From: Gemmatimonadota bacterium
GTDB lineage: Bacteria; Gemmatimonadota; Gemmatimonadetes; Longimicrobiales; Gaopeijiaceae
NCBI GenBank assembly: GCA_041390105.1
Contig: JAWKQO010000001.1
Span: 248,001 to 312,000 of the forward strand
Length of the DNA stretch: 64,000 nucleotides
Direction: 5' to 3'
Positions 8,612 through 17,182 of this stretch are shown here, one piece after another (position 1 is the first letter of the stretch; every line of letters starts with the position of its first letter). The notes below the pieces were generated by a model. It was not told the origin of the DNA. It made no database searches and worked only from the letters and a program-made list of their open reading frames with translations. The translations under genes were made by a program, and so were the position numbers.

Positions 8612-8615
8612 GGCC

Positions 8616-9074
8616 TCAGAACCGGTAGTCGATCGCCTCCGCCCAGCCGTCGATCCTGAGCAGGACACGTCCGCTGGAAGCGCGATAGGCCGAGCGGAAC
8701 GCAACGGCGATCGGCTCGAGGCTGAAGCGGAGCGAGGAGGTGAGCAGCGCGTCGCAGGGATCGTCCCCGTCGTCGTGCGCCAGGAACGCCTGCATCTGGA
8801 CTGGATCGGATTCCTGGAAGCTGCCCGCGGCCACCAGCTGGAAGCGGTGTTCCGCGCACCCGCCTCCATACTCGATGTCCAGATGAAGGACGTCCCCTTC
8901 CAGGCGGGTTCGCACGATCTGGACGGGATCGCGCGGCCACAAAGCTGCGGCCCCTTCCGAGGACAGGGCGACGGAGGAGCCGACGTCGAACAACACCGCG
9001 TCAGGCATCGTGGACGAGCTGCAGGCGGCCAGGACGCACGACCCCAGACCGGCAACCAGGGCGTTCCATCTCAC
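8616..9074 (-). CDS. Hypothetical lipoprotein
   Basis: 152 aa starting at GTG 9074, which gives a lipoprotein signal peptide with lipobox LAAC (WNALVAGLGSCVLAACSSS). The mature part contains two cysteines (GGGCAEHRF and DDPCDAL) and a C-terminal beta-rich segment. No family recognised. Longer upstream starts add a proline- and arginine-rich leader that would spoil the signal peptide. It sits alone between the M20 gene and ligD; the 132 bases to the ligD stop carry nothing I can identify. Confidence 0.7.
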   Translation of the reverse strand: MRWNALVAGLGSCVLAACSSSTMPDAVLFDVGSSVALSSEGAAALWPRDPVQIVRTRLEGDVLHLDIEYGGGCAEHRFQLVAAGSFQESDPVQMQAFLAHDDGDDPCDALLTSSLRFSLEPIAVAFRSAYRASSGRVLLRIDGWAEAIDYRF

Positions 9075-9206
9075 GGACGTTCTCCTGTACGGGCTGGTGG
9101 GAAACGCTTCGCGGGAGGGGAACGTGACGGGGACGCTCTGGCTGCGCTGCCTCGGTGCAGGGGCGTGGCGCTCCCCAGGCGGGGTGCCCCCGGCCACCGC
9201 GAGCGG

Positions 9207-11711
9207 CTAACCCCGGAAGCGCGCGGCCAGCCGCGACAGCGCGCCCACCAGGTCCGGCTTGAGATCGAGCAGACCCTCGAAGGGGTCACTGCGCTGCCGG
9301 CGCAGGCGTGCCGGAACAGTGCGAATGGTGTGGTCCTTGAGGTCGAGCTTGGAGCCCACCTCTCGCCAGTGCAGGGGCGTCGACACGGGAGCTCCCGGGA
9401 GTGGCCGCACGGAGAACGGCGCCACCAGAAGCTGACCGGGGCGGTTCTGCAGGTAGTCGATGTAGACCTTTCCCTCTCGCTTCTTGGGGTTGCGGGTGAT
9501 CGTCGCCTGTTCGGGGAGCTCCTGCACCACAACGCGGGCCAGCAGCTCGCCCATGGTCCGGGATTGCTCGTAGGTGCAGCGTCCACCCAGCGGAAGCAAC
9601 ACGTGCAGTCCGGTCGATCCCGACGTCTTCACGAAGGCCGGCAGATCGATCTCCTCGGTGACCGAGCGGATCAGCTTGGCACAGCGGACGACATCGCTGA
9701 AGGGCGCCTCCTTGGGATCGAGATCCAGGATGCACCAGTCTGGGGCTTGCAGCGTGGCCACCCGGCTGGACCAGACGTGCAGGGGAATGGCGGCGGAGTT
9801 GGCTACGTAGAGCAGCGACTCCAGATCGTCGCACACGAAGTAGCGCAGTTCCTTCTCGGAGCCCTCGCTCCAGATGGACTCGATGCGCAACCAGTCCGGA
9901 GCGAAGTCCGGAGCGTTCTTCTGGTAGAACGACTTGCCTTCGATTCCGTCCGGATAGCGAGTGAGCACGAGCGGACGGTCTGCGAGATAGGGGAGCAACC
10001 AGGGAGCGATGGTCCGGTAATACTCGATGAGGTCTCCCTTCGTGTAGCCCTCGTCGGGCCAGAACACCTTGTCGAGGTTGCTGTAGTGCACCACGCGCAC
10101 CACCGCGTCGTCCTTGACCTCGACGGGCTCCTCCAGCGCGCCCACGTGCTCGCGCCGGATGCAGTCTCCGGGGGGCTTGTCCTCCCGAAGTCGCAGGAAG
10201 GCCGGGTGGCGGAGCATGCCGTCGTCGGTGACCTCCTTGTAGCGGACCTCGACCACCATCTCCGGGGCGACCCAGTGGTGCGAAGCGCCCCGCGGCACGG
10301 GCCCGTGTTCCGGGGGCTCCGCCGTCCCGAGCTCGTCCAGGGCGTCGCGAAGGGAACGCGTCGTCTTCTGATCGAACCCGGTCCCCACGCGCCCCGCGTA
10401 CACGAGCGATCCATCCTCGTCGTACTGCCCCAGGTGCAGCGCTCCGAATCCATCGCGGGAGCCTTTTCCGTCGGTGAAGCCCACCACCACGAAGTCGTCG
10501 GTCTGCTCGACGCGCACCTTGATCCACTTGGCCGAGCGGCCCCGCACGTAGGGGGACCCGGCATCCTTGCCCACGATGCCCTCGAGGTGCATGCGGGACG
10601 CGTGTGCGAACATCGCTTCACCGTGTGTCTCGACGTGGTCCGAATACCGGATCGGTCCGACGGGGGGCAGGATCCGCTGCAGGAGCGCCTTCCGCTCGAT
10701 CAACGGCAGCGAGCGCAGATCGAACCCTTCCAGAGCCAGCAGATCGAAGGCGTAGAGTTGCGCTGGCAGCTCCACGGAGGCGCGCAGGATGTCGGTCTTG
10801 CGCTGGAGCCGCCCCCGCTTCTGTAAGCGCTGGAAGCTGGGCAGCCCCTGCTCGTCGTGGACGACCGCCTCGCCATCGAGCAGCACACCCTCGTAGGGAA
10901 GGCCACGGAGCGCGCGCTCCAACTCGGGGAACGTGGCGGTGAGGTCGTTCCCGTTGCGGGAGATCAAACGCGCGCGTCCCTCGGCCTGGTGCCCGAGCAG
11001 TCGGTACCCGTCGTACTTGATCTCGAAGATCCAGCCCTCGCGCGTGAATGCCTGCGGGCGTGCCTCGGCGAACATCATCGAGACGCTGCGCGGATCCAGA
11101 TCCGCTGCGGGAGCGCCCAGGCGCTCCGCCTCGGCGCGCAGGGCTGGCCGAGGACTGAAACCGCTGGCCACCTGTTCGGCGGTCAGTCCGGAGAAGATGG
11201 ACTGGGGCGAATAGAGCTCGGTTCCTTCTTCGCGCACCCAGCCGTCCCGCTCCTTGATCAGGAGCCAGTCGGTCTTGGTGCGCACGAGGGTCCAGCGGCC
11301 CTGGAGCTTGTAGCCTCGCAGGTTGAAGAGGAGCTTGCCGCTTTCCAGGCCGACGTCCGGGTCCTCCAGGGGGATCCAGGTGCCGGTGTCCCAGACGATC
11401 ACCCCGCCGGCCCCGTAGTTCCCCTCCGGGATGACCCCCTCGAAGTCCACGTACTCGAGCGGATGGTCCTCGGTGTGCACGGCCAGGCGCTTGTCCGCAG
11501 GGTTGGGGGAGGGCCCCCGGGGAACGGCCCAGGAGAGCAGCACGCCGTTCAACTCCAGGCGCAGGTCGTAGTGCAGCCGGGAGGCCGCATGCATCTGGAC
11601 CACGAAGCGGTTGGCGCCCGGAAGCGCGCGGCCGCCGAAGGGCTCCGGGGTGGCCGCGGGCGATCGCTTTGCGCGGTATGGCTTTAGGCGGTCGGGGTTT
11701 CTTGCCGGCAT
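9207..11711 (-). CDS. ligD: Multifunctional NHEJ DNA ligase D (phosphoesterase, ligase, polymerase)
   Basis: 834 aa with all three LigD domains in the Pseudomonas order. The N-terminal 3'-phosphoesterase spans about residues 20-180 (FVVQMHAASRLHYDLRLE, EGVIPEGNYGAG). The ATP-dependent ligase core follows with the adenylated lysine K232 in FEIKYDGYRLL. The primase-like polymerase occupies about 545-830 with the metal pair in CILDLDPKE and SGSTGLHVLLPL. It repairs double-strand breaks with Ku. ATG 11711 is used because it opens a typical basic N-terminus; there is no ribosome site. It diverges from ku with only 26 bases between start codons. Confidence 0.97.
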   Translation of the reverse strand: MPARNPDRLKPYRAKRSPAATPEPFGGRALPGANRFVVQMHAASRLHYDLRLELNGVLLSWAVPRGPSPNPADKRLAVHTEDHPLEYVDFEGVIPEGNYGAGGVIVWDTGTWIPLEDPDVGLESGKLLFNLRGYKLQGRWTLVRTKTDWLLIKERDGWVREEGTELYSPQSIFSGLTAEQVASGFSPRPALRAEAERLGAPAADLDPRSVSMMFAEARPQAFTREGWIFEIKYDGYRLLGHQAEGRARLISRNGNDLTATFPELERALRGLPYEGVLLDGEAVVHDEQGLPSFQRLQKRGRLQRKTDILRASVELPAQLYAFDLLALEGFDLRSLPLIERKALLQRILPPVGPIRYSDHVETHGEAMFAHASRMHLEGIVGKDAGSPYVRGRSAKWIKVRVEQTDDFVVVGFTDGKGSRDGFGALHLGQYDEDGSLVYAGRVGTGFDQKTTRSLRDALDELGTAEPPEHGPVPRGASHHWVAPEMVVEVRYKEVTDDGMLRHPAFLRLREDKPPGDCIRREHVGALEEPVEVKDDAVVRVVHYSNLDKVFWPDEGYTKGDLIEYYRTIAPWLLPYLADRPLVLTRYPDGIEGKSFYQKNAPDFAPDWLRIESIWSEGSEKELRYFVCDDLESLLYVANSAAIPLHVWSSRVATLQAPDWCILDLDPKEAPFSDVVRCAKLIRSVTEEIDLPAFVKTSGSTGLHVLLPLGGRCTYEQSRTMGELLARVVVQELPEQATITRNPKKREGKVYIDYLQNRPGQLLVAPFSVRPLPGAPVSTPLHWREVGSKLDLKDHTIRTVPARLRRQRSDPFEGLLDLKPDLVGALSRLAARFRG

Positions 11712-11720
11712 GGACGTGAG

Positions 11721-11728
11721 ACTATATT
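11721..11728. promoter_or_regulatory. Near-symmetric divergent -10 elements for ku and ligD, possibly leaderless
   Basis: In the 26-bp gap between the two start codons the only AT-rich piece is ACTATATTC. Read forward it gives TATATT (11723-11728) nine bases before the ku ATG; read in reverse it gives TATAGT (11726-11721) nine bases before the ligD ATG. Neither gene has a ribosome-binding sequence. Both transcripts would therefore start at or within about three bases of the ATG. A weak TTGCCG (11702-11707, 15-base spacing) could serve ku; no -35 is evident for ligD. Confidence 0.5.
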
Positions 11729-11737
11729 CTTCCGACC

Positions 11738-12589
11738 ATGAGCGCACGTCCGATCGCCGCGGCCACCATCTCGTTCGGGCTCGTGTCGATTCCCACCAAG
11801 CTCTACTCCACGGCCGAGTCCTCGGCCCGGGTCTCGTTCAACTGGCTCAACAAGGCCACCGGCAAGCGGGTCAAGCAGCAGTACATCGATCCGTCCAGCG
11901 ACAAGGTCGTGCCGCGTGACGAGATGATCAAAGGCTACGAGTTCGCCAAGGATCAGTACGTTACGTTCGAGCCCGAGGAGCTCAAGGCCATCGAGGCCCA
12001 ATCCACGAACCTGATCGAGATCACCGAGTTCGTACCGGCCGACCAGGTGGACCGGCTGTTCTACGATCGGGGCTACTACCTCGGTCCGGACAAGGGAGGC
12101 GCCCAGGCCTATCGCCTGCTCTCGGCCGCCCTGCGCGAGACCAATCGTGTGGCCATCGGCAAGTACGCCGCTCGGGGGCGCACCAACCTGGTCATGATCC
12201 GCCCGGTGGACGACGGTCTGATGCTGGAGCAGCTCTACTTCCCGGAGGAGCTTCGCGCGTTCTCGGAGGTGGACCTGGAACCGGGTCAGGTGGACGACGC
12301 GCAACTCAAGCTCGCCGTGCAGCTCATCAACCAGGCCGCGCACGACGAGTTCGACGCCTCCAAGTACCACGACGAGGTCCAGGCGCGCGTCCAGGAGTTG
12401 ATCCAGAAGAAGATCGACGGAGAACAGATCACCGTCTCCGCGGAAGTGGAGCCGGAGACCAAGATCATCGATCTCATGGAGGCCCTGAAGGCCAGCCTGG
12501 CCGCCGAAGGCGCGGCCGAGCGCAAGCCCCCTGCGCGGGCCGGCAAGAAGGGCGAAGCCGCCAAGCCGAAGAAGCGCGCGGCAGGGTAG
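11738..12589 (+). CDS. ku: Ku protein for non-homologous end joining
   Basis: 283 aa, normal for bacterial Ku. The core reads ISFGLVSIPTKLYSTAES, then YEFAKDQYVTFEPEELKAIE, FYDRGYYLGPDKGG and RTNLVMIRP, the standard Ku beta-barrel. The C-terminus (last ~35 residues) is Lys/Ala/Arg-rich, as in Ku tails that bind DNA. Ku threads onto broken ends as a homodimer and recruits LigD, encoded divergently. The ATG at 11738 lacks a Shine-Dalgarno sequence, consistent with a leaderless message. Confidence 0.98.
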   Translation: MSARPIAAATISFGLVSIPTKLYSTAESSARVSFNWLNKATGKRVKQQYIDPSSDKVVPRDEMIKGYEFAKDQYVTFEPEELKAIEAQSTNLIEITEFVPADQVDRLFYDRGYYLGPDKGGAQAYRLLSAALRETNRVAIGKYAARGRTNLVMIRPVDDGLMLEQLYFPEELRAFSEVDLEPGQVDDAQLKLAVQLINQAAHDEFDASKYHDEVQARVQELIQKKIDGEQITVSAEVEPETKIIDLMEALKASLAAEGAAERKPPARAGKKGEAAKPKKRAAG

Positions 12590-12610
12590 GATCAGGGGAG
12601 GCGCCGCCCG

Positions 12611-13489
12611 ATGGCAGTCGTCGTCTACAGCGAAGCAGGAGGCTACGGCACCACCGAGGTGGCCGAGGTGATGGGGTTGTCTCCCCGTCAGGTGCGTGCC
12701 TTCGTCTACGCTGGCCTGCTCGAGCCCGTTCGGGGCCCCCGCGGTGACTACCGCTTCTCGTTCCAGGATCTCGTGCTGCTGCGGATGGGCGCTCAGCTGC
12801 AGAGGGCGCGCGTGCCGCTGCGGGCCGTCAAGAAGGCGCTGCAAGAGCTGCGGGTCCAACTGGCGGACGACGACCTTCCGCTCAGTGCGGTGCGGGTCGA
12901 CGCGCTCGGCGAGACGGTGATCGCCCGCGACCGCGAGGGGGTGTGGGCTCCGGAGACCGGACAGCGCTACTTCCCCTTCACCCTGCCCGCCGCGGAGGCG
13001 TCCGCAGCCGCCACGGCCGTGCTGGAACCCACCGAGGAAACCGAGGAGCCCTGGGTCGAGCCCCGCTTCGGCGGTGAGACCGCGACCCAGTGGTTCGACC
13101 GAGCCGTCGACCTCGAAGACACCTCGCTGGCCGACGCGAAGGCGGCGTATCGGCGTGTGTTGGAGCTCGACCCCAGCTTCGCGGATGCTCACGCCAATCT
13201 CGGACGACTCCTCCATCAGGAGGGCCGCATCGACCTGGCCGTGCGACACTACCGCGCAGCGGCGCAGGCCGATCCCGGGAGCGCCACCGCCGCTTTCAAT
13301 CTGGGCGTGGCGCTGGAAGACCTGGAGCGACCGGACGACGCAGCGGCCGCGTATCGGCAGGCCCTGGTGGCCGACCCCGGCCGGCCCGAGCCGCACTTCA
13401 ACCTCGCCCGTCTCTACGAGGCCGGGGGCCAGGAAGCTGACGCGCTGCGACACCTGGTCGAATACCGGCGGCTTTCCCGCGGCCAGTGA
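12611..13489 (+). CDS. MerR-type HTH protein with C-terminal TPR repeats
   Basis: 292 aa. Residues ~12-85 form a MerR-like winged HTH (TTEVAEVMGLSPRQVRAFVY, then RGDYRFSFQDLVLLRMG). After an acidic linker, residues ~155-290 hold three to four TPR units (AAYRRVLELDPSFADAHANL, HYRAAAQADPGSATAAFNLG, AYRQALVADPGRPEPHFNLA). A DNA-binding head on a TPR scaffold suggests a regulator that senses a protein partner; no target can be named. It starts 21 bases after ku with a good ribosome site (GGGAGGCG), so it may be co-transcribed with ku. Confidence 0.85.
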   Translation: MAVVVYSEAGGYGTTEVAEVMGLSPRQVRAFVYAGLLEPVRGPRGDYRFSFQDLVLLRMGAQLQRARVPLRAVKKALQELRVQLADDDLPLSAVRVDALGETVIARDREGVWAPETGQRYFPFTLPAAEASAAATAVLEPTEETEEPWVEPRFGGETATQWFDRAVDLEDTSLADAKAAYRRVLELDPSFADAHANLGRLLHQEGRIDLAVRHYRAAAQADPGSATAAFNLGVALEDLERPDDAAAAYRQALVADPGRPEPHFNLARLYEAGGQEADALRHLVEYRRLSRGQ

Positions 13490-13496
13490 CGCTCAC

Positions 13497-13514
13497 GCGG
13501 CACTGGCGTGCCGC
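13497..13514 (+). terminator. Short hairpin after the MerR-TPR gene, possible weak terminator
   Basis: GCGGCAC and GTGCCGC form a perfect seven-base stem with a four-base loop, eight bases after the stop at 13489. No run of T follows, so it could be a rho-dependent or mRNA-stabilising structure, or chance in 70% GC DNA. Confidence 0.25.
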
Positions 13515-13593
13515 AGTCGAGGCACCTAGGGTGAGAGACGTCGGGGGGCCCCGCACGGACCGGAGGCGTCATCCCCGGTCCGGGAGGACGTAC

Positions 13594-14055
13594 ATGGCCG
13601 CTCGATCCTTCGGGCACAGGGGAATCACGCTCATCGAGCTGTTGATCGTGCTCGCTGTGCTCGGCATCCTGGCCGCGGCCGCCATCCCGCGCCTCGACCG
13701 GGTGCGGACTCGCGCCATGGGCGCTGCCCTCGCCGCGGACCTCCACCGTCTGCGCTTCCTGGAGGAGCAGTATCGCGCCACGGGCCGCCCCAGCTATACC
13801 TCCGACTTCGCGGAGTTGGGGTTCGTCCCCAGTGAAGGCGTGGACCTGACGATCCTGGAGGCGTCGCCCGAGGGCTGGGCCGCCACGGCCACACACAAGA
13901 ACGACCCGGACGTGCGCTGCGCGGTCTTCCACTCGATGTCTGCCCCGCAGAACATCTGGCCCGCACAGCGCTCAGGCGTCATCGAATGTGCGAAGGGCAC
14001 TCAGCGCTTCGGCGTGCCCCCGACCGCCGGATCAGGAAACAGCATCATTCGCTGA
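13594..14055 (+). CDS. Type IV pilin-like / pseudopilin protein
   Basis: 153 aa. The N-terminus is a class III prepilin leader: short basic peptide ending HRG, cleavage before ITLIELLIVLAVLGILAAAA, with the essential Glu at +5. Position +1 is Ile rather than Phe or Met. The mature domain has two cysteines (RCAVFHS and IECAKG) that may form the C-terminal disulfide loop. ATG 13594 is fixed by GGGAGGACGTAC upstream. No assembly genes are adjacent, but a GspE/PilB-type ATPase lies 35 kb to the right. Its 3' end overlaps the convergent sensor gene by 24 bases. Confidence 0.88.
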   Translation: MAARSFGHRGITLIELLIVLAVLGILAAAAIPRLDRVRTRAMGAALAADLHRLRFLEEQYRATGRPSYTSDFAELGFVPSEGVDLTILEASPEGWAATATHKNDPDVRCAVFHSMSAPQNIWPAQRSGVIECAKGTQRFGVPPTAGSGNSIIR

Positions 14056-15009
14056 GTCCTTCTCGCGCGCCGTGAAGGCCACGTGCGCGATCACCGACGC
14101 GAAGGCCAGCATGGCGAGGGCGGCGAACCCGAGCAGCGCCAGCTCGGTCCGGAAGACCCCGGAAGCGTCCGCGTCCAGCGCGTCGGTCCGGCGCCCAACG
14201 GCGAGGAACCCGACTGGCTGCACACCGTCCCCGCGCAAGGCCACCACGGCGAAGCGGCGGCTGGTTCCGTCGAGGTCGGTTCCGTCCGTCAGGACTGCGG
14301 TGAAGTTCTCGGGCGCCGCCGGAAACTCCTCCGGTGCCGCAGCCCCGACCGAATCGGCCTGAACCGGCGCGGGGCCCGACGACCGGCGCACCAGCACACG
14401 ACGCTGGCGGTCGAGCAGCGTCAGGGAGGCGTCCTCGGGCAACTCCACTGCCTCGGCCCAGGTGCCGATCCGCGTCAGGTCCAGCGACGCCGCCAGCACA
14501 CCAGGGAGTCCGTGGGTAGCGAGGAGCGGCACCGCCACGCCCAGGCCCGGCTTCCCGGTGATGCGCCCGTAGGCGAACTCCCCGACGGCGGGGCGGTTGC
14601 CGGTGGTGGCCCGTGTGAAGTAGGCCCGATCCCCCAGGTAGAGATCGCCCGTGGTGGCGATCGACCCGCAGGCGAGGAACCCGTCGCCTCCGATCACGGA
14701 GAGGGTCGTGTACTGGGGCGTGTGGAGCATGACGCGCTCCAGCAGCGCGTTGCAGGTGCCCCGCTCGGCGCCGCGGATCGCGTCGACCTCGGAGAGCGAG
14801 CCCAACAGGGAACGCGCTTCGGCGAGCTTCTGCTCGTGTTGGGCGGCGATGCCGCGAGCCGCATGGAGCAGGGACTGCTCGTGACGACGGATCTCGGCGC
14901 CGCGCAGCGACCGATTGGCGTAGGCGTACAGCGCGACGGAGGGGAGGAACGCGATCAGCACCAGCAGGAGGACCTGCCGCTGCATGCGCTCGGCGGGATC
15001 GGAGGGCAT
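14032..15009 (-). CDS. Membrane protein with periplasmic Cache-like sensor domain and no output domain
   Basis: 325 aa. TM1 at about residues 12-30 (VLLLVLIAFLPSVALYAYAN) and TM2 near 290-312 (LALLGFAALAMLAFASVIAH) flank a ~250-aa extracytoplasmic region with dCache/PDC features: LGSLSEVDAIRG, GDLYLGDRAYFTRA, GKPGLGVAVPLLA. After TM2 only ~12 residues remain, so no kinase, GGDEF, HAMP or chemotaxis signalling domain is present. Start chosen at ATG 15009 with GGAGAGGTGACC upstream. It follows the amidase gene by 86 bases on the same strand and may be co-expressed with it. Confidence 0.8.
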   Translation of the reverse strand: MPSDPAERMQRQVLLLVLIAFLPSVALYAYANRSLRGAEIRRHEQSLLHAARGIAAQHEQKLAEARSLLGSLSEVDAIRGAERGTCNALLERVMLHTPQYTTLSVIGGDGFLACGSIATTGDLYLGDRAYFTRATTGNRPAVGEFAYGRITGKPGLGVAVPLLATHGLPGVLAASLDLTRIGTWAEAVELPEDASLTLLDRQRRVLVRRSSGPAPVQADSVGAAAPEEFPAAPENFTAVLTDGTDLDGTSRRFAVVALRGDGVQPVGFLAVGRRTDALDADASGVFRTELALLGFAALAMLAFASVIAHVAFTAREKDSANDAVS

Positions 15010-15095
15010 GGTCACCTCTCCTTCCGTGTGGGGACGGCTTCCGGAACCTACCCGGACAGGGCGGAGAGCGGCAACCACGCCGCGGGTCGCGCGCT

Positions 15096-16778
15096 CTAGA
15101 GGCCCAGGGTCGGCCGGAAGGTGGGCGCCGCCCGGTGGCCGGTGGCCTGCTCGAATGCGTGCGCGAGTCGCAGAAGCACGGGCTCGCTCCAGGCCCGCCC
15201 GAAGAACGACAGCCCGACCGGGAGGCCGTGCACCAGGCCGGCGGGAACCGTGATGTTGGGATACCCGGCGATCGCGGCCGGACTGGAGCTGCCTCCACCG
15301 AAATGGTCGCCGTTGACCAGGTCCGTGACCCAGGCCGGGCCGCCTGTGGGCGCGACGATGGCATCGAGACGATGCTCATCCATGACGCGGTCGATCCCTT
15401 CGCTCCGGGCGAGGCGCTGCATGGTGGCGAGCGCCTCCTGATACTCGGGGGACTCGAGGGAGCCTTTGGCCTGCGCTTCCTCGAAGATCTCCTGCTGGAA
15501 CCAAGGCATCTCCAACTCGCGGTTGGCGCGGTTGAATTCGATCAGGCCCTCCAGGGAACGCACGGGCGCAGACGGCCCCAGTGCCTCCAGGTAGGCGTTG
15601 AGGTCAGCCTTGAACTCGTAGAGCAGCACCTGGTAGGACGGCCCGCCCATCTCGCTGCGCGTGGGGATATCGGCCGGCTCGATGAGCGTGGCCCCCCCGG
15701 TGCGCAGCGCCTCGAGGGCCTCCTCCATGCGTGCGTCCACTTCGGGGTGGAATCCGAAGTAGGCGCGCGCGACGCCGATGCGGGCCCCTCGCAGGCCATC
15801 CTCGCTCAAGAACTGCGTGTAGTCTGTCTGCGCCTGGTCCTCGGACGCGGCCGTGGCCGCGTCTTCGGGATCGACGCCGGTCAGTGCGCCGAGCAGGATC
15901 GCGGCGTCCCGCACGGTGCGACACATCGGCCCGGCTGTGTCCTGTGAGTGTGCGATGGGGATGATGCGCGTGCGGCTCACCAGGCCGAGCGTGGGTTTGA
16001 TGCCGACCACTCCGTTGGCGTTCGAGGGGCACACGATCGACCCGTTCGTCTCCGTCCCCACCGCCAGGGCGCACAGGTTCGCGGACACCGCAGCGCCCGA
16101 TCCCGAGCTCGACCCACAGGGATTCCGGTCGAGCACGTACGGGTTCCTGCACTGACCGCCGCGCCCGCTCCACCCGCTGGACGAGTTCGTGGACCGGAAG
16201 TTGGCCCATTCCGAGAGGTTGGCTTTTCCCAGCAGCACGGCGCCGGCGGCGCGCAGTCGGGCCGCGACGAAGGAGTCCTCTGCAGGCACCGCACCGATCA
16301 ACGCGTGCGAGCCCGCGGTGGTGTTCATGCGGTCCGCGGTCGCGATGTTGTCCTTGATGAGGACGGGAATGCCGTGCAGCGGCCCCCGTACCTGACCCTG
16401 GCGACGCTCCTCGTCGAGACGCTCCGCGATCACCAAGGCGTCGGGGTTGGTCTCGATCACGGAGCGGAGCGCCGGGCCTTGCCGGTCCACGGCTTCGATG
16501 CGCTCCAGATACATGCGTGTCAGGTCCCGCGCGGACCAGCGGCCGGAGGCCATGCCTTCCTGCAGCGCGTCGACCGTCAGCTCTTCGAGCTCGAAGGGGC
16601 GGACGGAGGAGGGAGTGGGCGCATCCTGCGGGGGCGCCTCGGCAGGCGTGGCCTCCTGGCGCGGAGCGCAAGCGGACCCCAAGGCGGCGAGGGCACCCAG
16701 GCCCACGAACGTGCGCCGACTGAGGCCACCCTGCTCGGACGACTCGGCCTCGCGGCCGACCTCGGGGTCCAGGGCCAC
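15096..16778 (-). CDS. Exported amidase (amidase signature family)
   Basis: 560 aa. The GTG start (GGAG eight bases upstream) yields a Tat-type lipoprotein leader, LSRRTFVGLGALAALGSACA. The amidase-signature triad is intact: catalytic-lysine segment GIPVLIKDNIATADRMNTTA, cis-serine/serine in NPCGSSSGSGAAVSA and the TETNGSIVCPS segment. C-terminal IAGYPNITVPAGL is also typical. It resembles the peptide amidase/Glu-tRNA amidotransferase A-like branch, but with no GatB/C neighbour and an export signal it is a stand-alone amidase; substrate unknown. It diverges from a second exported amidase operon across a 149-bp gap. Confidence 0.92.
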   Translation of the reverse strand: MALDPEVGREAESSEQGGLSRRTFVGLGALAALGSACAPRQEATPAEAPPQDAPTPSSVRPFELEELTVDALQEGMASGRWSARDLTRMYLERIEAVDRQGPALRSVIETNPDALVIAERLDEERRQGQVRGPLHGIPVLIKDNIATADRMNTTAGSHALIGAVPAEDSFVAARLRAAGAVLLGKANLSEWANFRSTNSSSGWSGRGGQCRNPYVLDRNPCGSSSGSGAAVSANLCALAVGTETNGSIVCPSNANGVVGIKPTLGLVSRTRIIPIAHSQDTAGPMCRTVRDAAILLGALTGVDPEDAATAASEDQAQTDYTQFLSEDGLRGARIGVARAYFGFHPEVDARMEEALEALRTGGATLIEPADIPTRSEMGGPSYQVLLYEFKADLNAYLEALGPSAPVRSLEGLIEFNRANRELEMPWFQQEIFEEAQAKGSLESPEYQEALATMQRLARSEGIDRVMDEHRLDAIVAPTGGPAWVTDLVNGDHFGGGSSSPAAIAGYPNITVPAGLVHGLPVGLSFFGRAWSEPVLLRLAHAFEQATGHRAAPTFRPTLGL

Positions 16779-16927
16779 GGGAGACTCCTGCTGGAAGGGA
16801 AAGCACCGCTCGACTCGACCCAACGGGTAGGGGTCCGTCGGTGTCGGCGCAAGGCGGAGGCCGCGGGCAAACGAGTGGCGGACGAGCGGCCCCGTGGCTA
16901 GCCTTGGCCCTCCCATCGGAGGAAGCC

Positions 16928-17182
16928 ATGGCCGAGCTGACCGACAAAGAGCTGGACGCGATGATTCTGGCGCGCCTCAAGGACGTCGGAGTGGATCTGA
17001 GCGTGCTCCCAGAGAACGACCGTGATGCTCCCGCGGATCGACGCCGCATCCTGTCCTCGGCGCGTCGGTTCCTGAAGAGCACCCCTGCGGCCATTCGGGC
17101 GCTGCAGATGGACACGCAAGCCGTTCCGCCGATCCTGTATCCCTCCACCGACTTCGGTCAGACCGAAGGGAGGGGCCGTTGA
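16928..17182 (+). CDS. Small acidic/basic protein preceding an exported amidase, unknown function
   Basis: 84 aa, soluble, starting at ATG 16928 behind a strong ribosome site (GGAGGAAGCC). It has an N-terminal helical segment (ELTDKELDAMILARLKDVGV) and a middle basic stretch (DRRRILSSARRFLKSTPAAI). Its stop overlaps the TTG of the amidase in a TTGA quartet, so the two are translationally coupled. Placement directly before this amidase suggests a partner or chaperone role, by inference only. No family recognised. Confidence 0.75.
   Translation: MAELTDKELDAMILARLKDVGVDLSVLPENDRDAPADRRRILSSARRFLKSTPAAIRALQMDTQAVPPILYPSTDFGQTEGRGR

Noticed and set aside
8775..10826. Plus-strand frame of 683 residues
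   Set aside because: It is antisense to ligD, which has full domain matches. Composition is that of a GC-rich shadow frame.
11684..13453. Minus-strand frame of 589 residues
   Set aside because: Antisense to ku and the MerR-TPR gene; no domain or start signal.
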